A stretch of 64,000 nt of DNA, from positions 1 to 64,000 of the forward strand of contig SFAU01000051.1 in assembly GCA_007096045.1 (NCBI GenBank), given 5' to 3'. Of this stretch, positions 43,400 to 52,682 are shown in pieces. The notes beneath the pieces are model-generated. The model was not told the origin of the DNA and searched no databases. It worked only from the letters and a program-made list of their open reading frames with translations. The number at the start of each line of letters is the position of its first letter. Within the stretch, counting starts at the first letter, position 1. Source of the DNA: Microcystis novacekii Mn_MB_F_20050700_S1. Its GTDB lineage: Bacteria > Cyanobacteriota > Cyanobacteriia > Cyanobacteriales > Microcystaceae. The position numbers and the translations under genes were made by a program.

Positions 43400-45370
43400 T
43401 TAGGCACCTTGGCGCAATTTGTCCAAAACCGATCGATCTTCTAGAGTAGAAGTATCACCGGAAATCTCTTGACCTGATGCTAAAGTTCGCAAGAGACGAC
43501 GCATAATTTTACCCGATCGCGTTTTTGGCAGTACATCGGTAAAACGGATTTCTCCCGGTCGAGCAATAATGCCAATTTCCTTGACAACGTGATCCTTTAA
43601 TGCTTGCGCTAACTCCTGACTCGCTTCATAATGTCCCTCGAGAGTCACAAAAGCATAAACTTCTTCCCCTTTAATTTCATCCGGTCGTCCCACCACAGCC
43701 GCCTCTGCTACTGCGGGATGAGATACTAAAGCTGATTCGATCTCCATAGTCCCTAAACGGTGGCCAGAAACGCTAATTACGTCATCGACGCGCCCCATTA
43801 CCCAGAAATAACCGTCCTCGTCCTGACGACTACCATCCCCAGCAAAATAGAGATATTGGCCATCTTTGGGGGCGATATGTTCCCAGTAGGTATTGCGGAA
43901 GCGATCGGGATTTTTATAAACTGTTCGCATCATACCGGGCCAGGGATGTTTGACCACCAGATAACCCCCCTCATTCGCTTGGGTGGGATTGCCCTCTAAG
44001 TCCACCACTGCGGCCATAATACCGGGGAAAGGTAGGGTTGCTGACCCCGGTTTGGTGGCAATTGCCCCGGGTAAGGGAGTAATCATAATTCCCCCGGTTT
44101 CCGTTTGCCACCAAGTATCGACAATCGGACATTTTTCCTTACCGATAACCCGGTGATACCACATCCACGCTTCCGGGTTAATCGGTTCTCCCACGGTTCC
44201 CAGTAAGCGCAAAGAGGATAAATCCCGGCTATTGGGGATGTCTTCCCCCATTTTGATAAAAGTGCGGATAGCAGTGGGGGCAGTATAAAAGATATTAACG
44301 CGGTATTTCTCGATTACATCCCAAAAACAGCCTAAATTAGAGGGACGGGGAACCCCTTCATACATTACCGTCGTTGCACCATTGGAAAGCGGTCCGTAAA
44401 CGATATAACTATGGCCGGTAATCCAACCCACATCGGCAGTACACCAGTAAACATCGGTGTCTTTCAGGTCAAAAATCCATTTGCTAGTGACATGGGTGTA
44501 GAGATTATAACCGCCGGTGGTGTGGACGACTCCTTTCGGTTTGCCGGTGGAACCACTGGTATAGAGGATAAATAACATATCTTCACTATCCATCGGTTCG
44601 GCCGGACAATTAGCAGATACCTGTTTTTGTAGATCATGCCACCAGTAATCGCGATCGGCAACCATATTGATGGGTTCCTTGCTGCGCTGGACAACGAGGA
44701 CTTTTTCCACACTGGGGGCGTTATTATCGGCTAGAGCCAGATCCACCTGTTCCTTGAGAGCAACGACTTTATCCTTGCGGAAACCACCATCGGCAGTGAT
44801 TACTACCTTAGCAGCCGCATCATTAAGACGCTCGCGCAAAGCATCGGCACTAAATCCCCCAAAAACTACACTGTGGGGCGCACCAATTCTGGCACAGGCT
44901 AACATGGCGATGGCCGCTTCGGGAATCATCGGCATATAAATTCCGACCACATCGCCTTTTTTCACGCCTAATTCCTTTAAAGCGTTGGCAAATTGACACA
45001 CTTCTCGGTGTAGCTGTTCGTAGGTAATGGTGCGGCTGTCTCCTGGTTCTCCTTCCCAGATAATGGCGGCTTTATTGCGTCTCCAGGTGGTGAGATGTCT
45101 GTCAATACAGTTGTAACAAATATTAATCTTGCCGTTGACAAACCATTTAGCAAAGGGGGGCTGCCAGTCAAGAGTCTCTGACCATTTTTCAAACCAATGT
45201 AGTTCTTTTTCGGCTAATTCGGCCCAAAAAGCCTGGGGATCGGCTTTAGCTTTGGCGTAGAGTTGCTGGTATTCTTCAAAGCTTTTAATGGTGGCATTCT
45301 GAGAAAATTCGGCACTGGGAGGAAACAGCCGATTTTCCTGTAGGACTGATTCGATCGCTATTTCTGTCAT
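43400..45370 (-). CDS. acs: Acetyl-CoA synthetase
   Basis: A 656-residue AMP-forming ligase. The P-loop-like motif is [20 protein letters not shown]; further motifs are [30 protein letters not shown], and the C-terminal [13 protein letters not shown] with the lysine that is acetylated in many bacteria. It activates acetate through acetyl-AMP. Length is complete. It is monocistronic and divergent from psaC with about 250 bases between starts. Confidence 0.98.
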   Translation of the reverse strand: MTEIAIESVLQENRLFPPSAEFSQNATIKSFEEYQQLYAKAKADPQAFWAELAEKELHWFEKWSETLDWQPPFAKWFVNGKINICYNCIDRHLTTWRRNKAAIIWEGEPGDSRTITYEQLHREVCQFANALKELGVKKGDVVGIYMPMIPEAAIAMLACARIGAPHSVVFGGFSADALRERLNDAAAKVVITADGGFRKDKVVALKEQVDLALADNNAPSVEKVLVVQRSKEPINMVADRDYWWHDLQKQVSANCPAEPMDSEDMLFILYTSGSTGKPKGVVHTTGGYNLYTHVTSKWIFDLKDTDVYWCTADVGWITGHSYIVYGPLSNGATTVMYEGVPRPSNLGCFWDVIEKYRVNIFYTAPTAIRTFIKMGEDIPNSRDLSSLRLLGTVGEPINPEAWMWYHRVIGKEKCPIVDTWWQTETGGIMITPLPGAIATKPGSATLPFPGIMAAVVDLEGNPTQANEGGYLVVKHPWPGMMRTVYKNPDRFRNTYWEHIAPKDGQYLYFAGDGSRQDEDGYFWVMGRVDDVISVSGHRLGTMEIESALVSHPAVAEAAVVGRPDEIKGEEVYAFVTLEGHYEASQELAQALKDHVVKEIGIIARPGEIRFTDVLPKTRSGKIMRRLLRTLASGQEISGDTSTLEDRSVLDKLRQGA

Positions 45371-45867
<497 letters not shown>

Positions 45868-45915
45868 GCCCGGCAATCATTCTGTGTTTAACATTTAGCG
45901 AAAACTAATCTTGTT

Positions 45916-45943
45916 AAGAGGACTAACCTGTCCTCTTTTTTTT
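45916..45943 (+). terminator. Rho-independent terminator of psaC
   Basis: AAGAGGAC (45916-45923) and GTCCTCTT (45930-45937) pair over eight bases with a six-base loop, followed by eight T. Confidence 0.92.
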
Positions 45944-45979
45944 GTTATACTCCCGTCGCTAGTGAAGATTTTAGTTAGG

Positions 45980-46220
45980 GCTGGCTGAATAAATCTAAAA
46001 ACCTTGTTGGATAAGGCTTTTAAACTTTTTTCCCCTCAAAAAGTGCTGACCATTGGAGGGATCGGGGGTAAAATCCCTGGACTTTTTCCCTGAAAATTAG
46101 GTAACTGACTACCTCAAAATCGGTAAAACCCTACACCCCCCCGATGTCGGGGGGGCAGGGGGGGGTGGGGGTTGGGGGGCCACACCCCACACCCCACCAA
46201 CAAACTTTTTCAGCAGACTC
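45980..46220. mobile_element. Inverted-repeat element, family 2 copy 2, with likely target duplication
   Basis: About 241 bases flanked by the eight-base direct repeat TAGTTAGG (45972-45979 and 46221-46228). Left end CTGGCTGAATAAATCTAAAA; right end on the other strand GTCTGCTGAAAAAGTTTGTT, a partial inverted repeat. No coding content. Related copies lie at 20193-20285 and, inverted, at 58430-58560. It fits a MITE-like element. The right target repeat overlaps the stop codon of the Uma2 gene. Confidence 0.7.
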
Positions 46221-46930
46221 TAGTTAGGTAATTCTCCAAAAAGTTGCCGATATTTTTGCAGTTTTGCCTCCATTTCTACTAACTGCTGATTAGCCTGTTC
46301 TGCCCGTTGGCGTTCATTTTCAGCCCGTTGGCGTTCATTTTCAGCCCGTTGCTTTTCCTGTTCCAGTAGTTGATTAATTTCGCTGTAGGACAAGAATTGA
46401 GTACCATCAGGACGATAAATTTTTAACTCGTCGGTTAAGTCGAAACGAATGCCTAAACGGGGACTCACCCAATTATTAACCTCAGTAACACTGTCTAAAC
46501 TGTCACCAATTCGCTGCCAAGCTTCTAGACTATTATCATCGGGATCATAGACGTAGTATTCTTGAACTCCATAGCGATCATAAAATAGCAATTTTTTGGC
46601 CATTTCGATGGAGGTGTTACTGGGAGAAAGAATCTCAAAGACGACTTGAGGAGCAAGATTATCTTCTTGCCATTGTTTGTAGGAACCTCGATCGCCTTTC
46701 GGTCTGCCAAATACTACCATCGTATCAGGAGCGGCAGCAATTTTCGGCTGGCCTTGCACGGGATACCATAACAGATCCCCCGCTACAAATACCTGGGGAT
46801 CATCGATATATAACCAGTCGAGATTCTGCTTAATCGTCACTATCCAGTGAAATTGTTTAGTATTATCTGCCATCGGTTTACCGTCGCTCTCAGGATAGAT
46901 AATCTCGGTTTTGTTAACTTGACTAACCAT
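46220..46930 (-). CDS. Uma2-family (DUF820) PD-(D/E)XK nuclease-fold protein
   Basis: A 236-residue protein. Core motifs are VFVAGDLLWYPV, MVVFGRPKGDRGSY, PQVVFEILSPSN (the Glu of the nuclease-like core) and VQEYYVYDPDDNSLEAW. These are typical of Uma2 proteins, which are very abundant in cyanobacteria and whose targets are unknown. The C-terminus has a short coiled coil with the repeat RAENERQ twice in tandem. A family 2 element inserted exactly at its stop codon. Confidence 0.88.
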   Translation of the reverse strand: MVSQVNKTEIIYPESDGKPMADNTKQFHWIVTIKQNLDWLYIDDPQVFVAGDLLWYPVQGQPKIAAAPDTMVVFGRPKGDRGSYKQWQEDNLAPQVVFEILSPSNTSIEMAKKLLFYDRYGVQEYYVYDPDDNSLEAWQRIGDSLDSVTEVNNWVSPRLGIRFDLTDELKIYRPDGTQFLSYSEINQLLEQEKQRAENERQRAENERQRAEQANQQLVEMEAKLQKYRQLFGELPN

Positions 46931-47005
46931 GGGGAATACCTGCCGAACTCATTGGGCTATTTTCATTATATAATAATTTTGAACTAAGTAAGGAAAAGAC
47001 CAATC

Positions 47006-47734
47006 TTGATTTTAGAACTACAGCAAGTAAATTTAGCTATCCGACGGGGTAGTGCTTATCTGTTAGAAGATATTAATTTTAGCATCAAGCAAGGAGAAAA
47101 GTTAGCTATTGTCGGAGCATCTGGGGCAGGAAAAACGACTCTTTTACGATTGTTAAATCGTTTGCAGGAACCCAGCACGGGAAATATTTATTTTCACGGT
47201 AAATCGATTAAGGAAATACCGGTTATTTCCCTGAGACAACAGATAGTTTTATTGCTACAAGAGTCAAAATTATTAGGGATGAATGTTCGAGATGCTCTCG
47301 CTTATCCTTTGCGATTAAAAAAACTTAACCCTGCCGAAATTAATCAGAGAATTGACCATTGGACATCCCTATTAAAAATTCCCGAACAGTGGTTTGAACG
47401 CGGGGAGTTAGAATTATCTTTAGGACAAAGACAATTAGTGGCAATTACCAGAGCTTTGCTGTTAGAACCGAGCATACTGTTATTAGATGAACCTACGTCT
47501 GCTCTAGATACAGGCACGGCCAGCAGGTTATTAGAAGTATTAAATAATCAAAGTTCAATGACGATAATTATGGTCAATCATCAACTGGATTTTTTAGAAG
47601 AATTTGCCGAGAGAGTCATTTATCTAGAATCGGGAAAAATTAAATCAGATTGCCTCGCTAATCAATTAGATTGGTTAGGGTTAAAAAATCAGTTAATTGA
47701 CTTAGAAAAATCTCGACAAAGTGACAATTGGTAA
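47006..47734 (+). CDS. Orphan ABC-transporter ATP-binding protein
   Basis: A 242-residue ABC ATPase from a TTG start preceded by AAGGAAAAG. Walker A GASGAGKTT, signature LSLGQRQLVAITRALLL, Walker B ILLLDEPTSALD and the H-loop MVNHQLD are all present. The layout is closest to FetA/YbbL-like or amino-acid importer ATPases. No permease lies next to it, so its partner is unknown. It is convergent with the glutamine amidotransferase gene and ends three bases from it. Confidence 0.85.
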   Translation: MILELQQVNLAIRRGSAYLLEDINFSIKQGEKLAIVGASGAGKTTLLRLLNRLQEPSTGNIYFHGKSIKEIPVISLRQQIVLLLQESKLLGMNVRDALAYPLRLKKLNPAEINQRIDHWTSLLKIPEQWFERGELELSLGQRQLVAITRALLLEPSILLLDEPTSALDTGTASRLLEVLNNQSSMTIIMVNHQLDFLEEFAERVIYLESGKIKSDCLANQLDWLGLKNQLIDLEKSRQSDNW

Positions 47735-47736
47735 GA

Positions 47737-48507
47737 TTAACTTAAAATTGCTGCACCCTCCTGAAAAACTAATAATTCTCCTGAATTAATCCGTGTCCAA
47801 ACTTCATTATCAGTTAGGGGAGTAGTGGCAATAATTGCCACTTGATCGCCTGGACGCGCTAAAGCTTGAAAATCAACGCTCACATCTTCATCAATGAGAT
47901 GAGCGGCGGCAAAAGGATATTGCCGGATTATATAGCTTAATTTTGTTGAACAATAGGCAAAAAAATGTTCACCATCGGATAAAAGATAATTAAAAATTCC
48001 TTGACAAGCGATAGAGTTTGTGATAGTTTTTAGGACTTGATGAAGTTGTTCTAGGGAAGGTTTGCCCTGGGGAAAAGTCTCTCGCAGGGTATTAAGAATT
48101 AAACAGAAAGCTTTTTCCGAATCCGTGTCCCCAACTGGTTGATAAAAATCTCCCGCAGCAGGTGAGAAATTTTCTAAATTACCATTATGGGCAAAAACCC
48201 AATATTTTCCCCACAATTCCCGCCGAAAAGGATGACAGTTTTCTAGTTTAATTTCTCCTTGGGTGGCTTTGCGAATATGGGCGATAACATTGGTAGAATG
48301 GATGGGATAGTTTTTAATTAATTCCGCAATCGGAGAAGCGATCGAGGGTTTAACATCAATAAAAGTTCGACAGCCTAAACCTTCAAAAAAAGCAATTCCC
48401 CAACCGTCTCGATGTTCGTCGGTTTTTCCTCCCCGCGCACAAAATCCCTCGAAGGAAAAACAGATATCCGTGGGGACATTACAATTCATGCCTAAAAGTT
48501 GACACAT
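47737..48507 (-). CDS. Class II glutamine amidotransferase, YafJ type
   Basis: A 256-residue protein. I place the start at ATG 48507 because the next codon is Cys, which must be the N-terminal nucleophile after Met removal (MCQLLGMNCNVPTDICFSF). An upstream frame extension to 48540 would bury it. GGKTDEHRDGWGIAFFEG, AHIRKATQGEIKLENCHPF and WVFAHNGNLENF are the glutaminase motifs. The synthetase partner is unknown for YafJ-type proteins; related DUF amidotransferases act in peptide or sugar modification. Monocistronic. Confidence 0.9.
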   Translation of the reverse strand: MCQLLGMNCNVPTDICFSFEGFCARGGKTDEHRDGWGIAFFEGLGCRTFIDVKPSIASPIAELIKNYPIHSTNVIAHIRKATQGEIKLENCHPFRRELWGKYWVFAHNGNLENFSPAAGDFYQPVGDTDSEKAFCLILNTLRETFPQGKPSLEQLHQVLKTITNSIACQGIFNYLLSDGEHFFAYCSTKLSYIIRQYPFAAAHLIDEDVSVDFQALARPGDQVAIIATTPLTDNEVWTRINSGELLVFQEGAAILS

Positions 48508-48621
48508 AGTTGCTTGAGTTTGAACATCAGATGCCGGCACAATTACTGCCAGTAGCCGTGACAGGAGACAGGAGAATTTTTTAAGCTGCCTCTTGCCTAT
48601 CCTAGCTAAGAAATTAATCCG

Positions 48622-48765
48622 GCACTAAGTAGGTAGGTGTTAAAAACTTTCAGATGCCCCCCTTATTAAGGGGGGATCAAACCCCCTCAAGGTAGGGTTG
48701 ATTCATGAATCAACCCTACTATGAATCAACCCTACTATAAATCCACCCTACTATGAATCAACCCT
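48622..48765. repeat. Repeat cluster downstream of GVVx gene
   Basis: TAAGTAGGTAGGTGTTAAAA (about 48625-48646) and ATGCCCCCCTTATTAAG are followed by CAAGGTAGGGTTGATTCATG and several ACTATGAATCAACCCT units. The first part recurs inverted at 60675-60725. The GGTTGATTCATGAATCAACC part recurs in the same orientation at 50341-50390, on the other side of the gene. Confidence 0.8.
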
Positions 48766-48831
48766 AGGGGCAGGGGCGGGAGATTCGGCTAATCTAAGAA
48801 AAAGCGGTTTAAATGCGTCTTGGCTTACAAG

Positions 48832-50283
48832 CTAGAAGAACAGGCAAGTTTTCCATTTTTGGGCGATAGAAAGGATTAATGCTTTTTCTGCTAGGGGTAA
48901 ATTGGCAGCCTGTCGGTCGATTATATCGCTTAATTCCCCGATAATCCGATCTCTAGTCCCTCGGGAGTAACTTCTCTGTGCTAAAGCCATTTCTGTGATA
49001 ACTCGATTTAAACTGCTGATAGCTTGCCAAGTTTGCGGACGTAATGACGGTTCTGCGGCAATGGGGGCAACCTTCAGGGAAGCGATACTATCGAAAGTTG
49101 CTGCCTGACTAAATCGGTGTAAAGTTTGGGCTAGGCTATACATTTCTTCCCCGTAGGCGAGGGAACGTACCGCAGCAAAGGCTTTTTCGGCTTTTTCGGT
49201 GTCCTGTTGGTGAAGATACCAAAAACCGGCGGCGGCGGCGCGAGCAGGAGTATCTAGACGGATTTGGCTGTCAGGAAACAGTTTCGCCGACGCATATTTT
49301 AACAATTGCCAATCGGAGGGATTTTCTGCCAGACGGGAGACCCGATAGATAATTTCTGCCTCTGGGAATTGCGATAAAACGCGATTAACGGCGGCAAGGA
49401 CAGGAATAAACTGTTGGCTGTACCGAAGGTATTGATTGAGGTTATTAATAGCCGTTTCCCAGTCTTGCTGTAACCATTGTTGTAGAGTCGAGGTTAACCC
49501 CGGCAGCGGTAGAAGGGTAATACGGGGAAAAAGTCGCCCTTGAGGGCCCGCCAAAAGCCCGATTAGCCAATTATCAAGACGGAAAAAGGTGAATATAAAC
49601 CCCACGCCCCACCCCACGCCCAACCCCACGCCGTACACCACGCCGAACACCACGCCGAACACCACGCCGAACACCACGCCGTACACCACGCCCGACCCCA
49701 CGCCGAACACCACGCCCGACACCACGCCCGACACCACGCCCCACACCACGCCCGACACCACGCCCCACACCACGCCCCACACCACGCCCGACACCACGCC
49801 CGACACCACGCCCGACACCACGCCCGACACCACGCCGTACACCACGCCCCACACCACGCCGAACACCACGCCCGACACCACGCCGTACACCACGCCCGAC
49901 ACCACGCCGAACACCACGCCCCACACCACGCCGAACACCACGCCCCACACCACGCCCGACCACACGCCCACCCAATTAACAGAAAGTCCTAAATTTGCTG
50001 CTATGCTACAGATAATTAGAGGGGTAATTACAGTTAAGAGAAGACCCTGAATCCCTAGACGCAATTGTACGGGATGGTCGCGGAGAAATTGCATTCTATC
50101 GCGCCATGTTTTCTGTTCTGTTAATTTATCGCCGCCGCCTCTCGTTTCCACATACCAGCCTATTGCTTGGGGAAAATAAAACACCCAGTACAACAGCAAA
50201 AGATAATCAAAGGGATTCCATAAAGATAAATTGCGTCTGAGTTTAGGGGCGAGATTAATGGTGGGGACGGTGCTTTCCTTCAT
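48832..50283 (-). CDS. GVVx-array membrane protein
   Basis: A 483-residue protein. Residues 1-100 have hydrophobic segments near 26-43 and 78-98. Residues about 110-229 are 30 tandem tetrapeptides, mostly GVVW, GVVF, GVVS or GVVY, a continuous hydrophobic stretch with Gly every fourth residue, enough for five or six membrane passes with GxxxG faces. A soluble C-terminal domain of about 240 residues follows, helical, with TPR-like character (YLHQQDTEKAEKAFAAVRSL). No known enzyme motif. The array is encoded by a 12-base minisatellite. The gene is bracketed by direct repeats. Function unknown. Confidence 0.75.
   Translation of the reverse strand: MKESTVPTINLAPKLRRNLSLWNPFDYLLLLYWVFYFPQAIGWYVETRGGGDKLTEQKTWRDRMQFLRDHPVQLRLGIQGLLLTVITPLIICSIAANLGLSVNWVGVWSGVVWGVVFGVVWGVVFGVVSGVVYGVVSGVVFGVVWGVVYGVVSGVVSGVVSGVVSGVVWGVVWGVVSGVVWGVVSGVVSGVVFGVGSGVVYGVVFGVVFGVVFGVVYGVGLGVGWGVGFIFTFFRLDNWLIGLLAGPQGRLFPRITLLPLPGLTSTLQQWLQQDWETAINNLNQYLRYSQQFIPVLAAVNRVLSQFPEAEIIYRVSRLAENPSDWQLLKYASAKLFPDSQIRLDTPARAAAAGFWYLHQQDTEKAEKAFAAVRSLAYGEEMYSLAQTLHRFSQAATFDSIASLKVAPIAAEPSLRPQTWQAISSLNRVITEMALAQRSYSRGTRDRIIGELSDIIDRQAANLPLAEKALILSIAQKWKTCLFF
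49597..49968. repeat. 12-base minisatellite encoding GVVx
   Basis: About 31 tandem 12-base units; on the coding strand each is GGCGTGGTG plus a variable codon TGG, TTC, TCG or TAC. Gly and Val codons are almost invariant, a sign of recent expansion. The array lacks stops in several frames on both strands, so long spurious frames overlap it. Confidence 0.95.
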
Positions 50284-50324
50284 AATTTCTATCTCTGGCT
50301 ATTTACCCGGTGATGGTTCATTAA

Positions 50325-50432
50325 GTAGTTAGGTGTTACTCAAGGTAGGGTTGATTCATGAATCAACCCTACTATGAATCAACCCTAGGGATTAAGGGGG
50401 GAGCCATCTTCAATTTAATTATAACCAGCTAA
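50325..50432. repeat. Repeat cluster upstream of GVVx gene
   Basis: CTCAAGGTAGGGTTGATTCA with two AATCAACCCT units (50339-50390) repeats 48683-48765 in the same orientation. ATCTTCAATTTAATTATAAC (50408-50427) recurs inverted near 60573-60592. The rest of the 50284-50660 spacer holds AT-rich DNA and presumably the thrC promoter. Confidence 0.8.
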
Positions 50433-50660
50433 TTAAATCAACTTCTGAAAGACAAAAAAAGCAAAAAATCAGATTTATAGCGATATAATAGCTATTTTTT
50501 GACCCCAAATGCCATTTATTGGCTTTTATTGCCTTTTATCTCCCCGCATCCCTGTTTTAACCCCTAACCCCGAATCAGGCGACAGAGATTAACTTTTTGG
50601 CCTGCTTATTGGATAAAATGGGAAATTAGGCCATCTAATCAAATCTGTATCCTTAAGGCT

Positions 50661-51770
50661 ATGACAATTATTTCTCGATCGATCCCCCAATCACCCACTA
50701 AATCATCGTCTATCGGCGGCTGGCGCGGTTTGATCGAAGAATATCGCCAATTTCTGCCCGTAAGCAGTAACACCCCTGTAATTACCCTCCTAGAAGGCAA
50801 TACACCCCTGATTCCCGCCCCCTATCTCTCAGCACAAATCGGGCGCGATGTCAAGGTTTTTGTCAAATATGATGGTTTAAATCCCACCGGCAGCTTTAAA
50901 GACCGGGGTATGACCATGGCCATCTCGAAAGCGAAGGAAGAAGGGGCAAAAGCGGTGATTTGTGCCAGTACCGGGAACACCTCGGCGGCGGCAGCAGCCT
51001 ATGCAAGAAGAGCCGGGATGCGGGCCTTTGTGATTATCCCCGACGGTTATGTGGCCTTAGGAAAATTAGCCCAGGCTTTATTGTACGGCGCCGAAGTCAT
51101 CGCTATTAATGGCAACTTCGATGATGCCCTCAAGATTGTCCGCCAACTATCAGAAAATTATCCCGTAACTTTAGTCAATTCCGTCAATCCTTATCGCTTA
51201 GAGGGTCAAAAAACCGCCGCTTTCGAGATTGTCGATGTCTTGGGTAATGCCCCCGACTGGTTATGTATTCCCGTGGGCAATGCGGGCAATATTAGCGCCT
51301 ATTGGATGGGATTCTGTCAGTATCACCAGATAGGTAAATGTGAACGACTGCCGAAGATGATGGGTTTTCAGGCCGCCGGGGCTGCCCCTTTTATCTCCAA
51401 ACAACCGGTTGACCATCCCGAAACCCTAGCCACCGCTATCCGTATCGGCAACCCCGCTAACTGGGAAAAAGCCTGGGCCGCTAGTCACGCTAGTCAAGGG
51501 CAATTTCATGCAGTCAGCGATGAGGAAATATTGGCAGCCTATCGGATTTTAGGAGGCCAAGAGGGGGTTTTCTGTGAACCAGCCAGCGCCGCTTCTGTGG
51601 CAGGATTATTAAAAGTGCATCAACAGGTTCCCGATGGGGCCACCGTAGTGTGTGTTTTAACGGGAAATGGACTAAAAGACCCAGATTCGGCGGTAAAACA
51701 CAGCAATAATCAACTAAAATCTGGGATTGCGCCCGAATTAACCCAAGTGGCTCAAATTATGGGCTTCTAA
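50661..51770 (+). CDS. thrC: Threonine synthase
   Basis: A 369-residue PLP enzyme. The PLP lysine lies in GSFKDRGMT, the phosphate loop region in [12 protein letters not shown], and further motifs are [31 protein letters not shown] and [14 protein letters not shown]. It converts O-phosphohomoserine to threonine. Length and motifs fit the class of cyanobacterial/plant-like short forms without the long N-terminal regulatory extension. It is convergent with hisB. Confidence 0.97.
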   Translation: MTIISRSIPQSPTKSSSIGGWRGLIEEYRQFLPVSSNTPVITLLEGNTPLIPAPYLSAQIGRDVKVFVKYDGLNPTGSFKDRGMTMAISKAKEEGAKAVICASTGNTSAAAAAYARRAGMRAFVIIPDGYVALGKLAQALLYGAEVIAINGNFDDALKIVRQLSENYPVTLVNSVNPYRLEGQKTAAFEIVDVLGNAPDWLCIPVGNAGNISAYWMGFCQYHQIGKCERLPKMMGFQAAGAAPFISKQPVDHPETLATAIRIGNPANWEKAWAASHASQGQFHAVSDEEILAAYRILGGQEGVFCEPASAASVAGLLKVHQQVPDGATVVCVLTGNGLKDPDSAVKHSNNQLKSGIAPELTQVAQIMGF

Positions 51771-51800
51771 GCTAACGTCAATTCGGGTTAAGCAGTGCTT

Positions 51801-52430
51801 CTATAAAACTCCCTTAGAACTGGGAATTATACCAGCGCGACGGGGATCGATCGCTATGGCCATACTCATCGCCCGGGCAAAAGCTTTAAAAGTAGCCTCA
51901 ATAATATGATGGGAATTAATCCCGTCTAATTGACGAATATGTAGGGTCATTTGACTGTGATTGACCAAAGCAACGAAAAATTCCCGCACTAGCTGAGTAT
52001 CGTAGGTTCCCACTCTTTGGGTGGGAATTTCTAGACCATAACTGAGGTGGGGGCGACCGGAAAAATCGAGGGCAACCTGCACTAAAGCTTCATCGAGAGG
52101 GGCGACAAAATGCCCGAAACGGACGATCCCTTTTTTGTCCCCCAAAGCTTGTAGTAAAGCTTGTCCGAGGGTGATTCCCACGTCTTCATTGGTGTGATGG
52201 TCATCAATTTCTAGATCTCCAGTGGCACGCACATCGAGATCGATCGCAGCGTGGGAGGCGATTTGCTGCAACATATGATCAAGAAAGGGAATTCCTGTCT
52301 GGGCGCGACAATTGCCGCTACCATCAAGATCGATCGTCACCTGTACATCGGTTTCTTTGGTAGTACGACTAACCGAGGCGCGACGGCAAGGTGAGACAAA
52401 AGAATCGGGGATCTGGGAAGTGGAAATCAT
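51801..52430 (-). CDS. hisB: Imidazoleglycerol-phosphate dehydratase
   Basis: A 209-residue enzyme with the family's two Mn-binding repeats: [37 protein letters not shown], and [19 protein letters not shown]. It dehydrates imidazoleglycerol phosphate in histidine biosynthesis. Monofunctional, without the phosphatase part of E. coli HisB, as expected in cyanobacteria. Other his genes are absent from the window. Upstream bases 52437-52456 match a string at 3454-3475. Confidence 0.98.
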   Translation of the reverse strand: MISTSQIPDSFVSPCRRASVSRTTKETDVQVTIDLDGSGNCRAQTGIPFLDHMLQQIASHAAIDLDVRATGDLEIDDHHTNEDVGITLGQALLQALGDKKGIVRFGHFVAPLDEALVQVALDFSGRPHLSYGLEIPTQRVGTYDTQLVREFFVALVNHSQMTLHIRQLDGINSHHIIEATFKAFARAMSMAIAIDPRRAGIIPSSKGVL

Positions 52431-52631
52431 TTGCAGCAGTTATCTTAATGGTGAGATACGAAGTTTTCCTTTTCAGGAGACAGGAGACAGGAGATAGAAG
52501 ACAAGAAACAACTATCCTACCCATAAAACCTAAGATTATGTCAAATTTATCTTAGCTTTTAGATATTTTGACCCGATAGCAGCTCGATAACTTACTTGTG
52601 CGGGGGGTATAGTGAACTTAAAACTCACATC

Positions 52632-52673
52632 TGATAACTGATTACTGATAACTGATAACTGATAACTGATAAC
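52632..52673. repeat. TGATAAC heptamer array next to TonB-like gene
   Basis: Six heptamers (five TGATAAC and one TGATTAC) end about ten bases before the stop codon of the TonB-like gene, placing them directly in its 3' trailer. Confidence 0.92.
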
Positions 52674-52682
52674 TGAAAAGGC

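Noticed and set aside
48508..48540. Longer N-terminus of the glutamine amidotransferase
   Set aside because: It would place residues before the catalytic Cys, which must be N-terminal in class II amidotransferases.
49574..49975. Minus-strand frame reading RGVGRGVRRGV, an arginine-rich repeat
   Set aside because: Shadow of the GVVx gene in another frame; it ends with the array and has no unique part.
49589..50050. Long plus-strand frame reading TTPNTTPDTTPHTTP, a mucin-like repeat
   Set aside because: It is the antisense reading of the 12-base array; a stop-free 12-base unit opens several frames. The minus-strand frame has real unique domains on both sides and is the gene.
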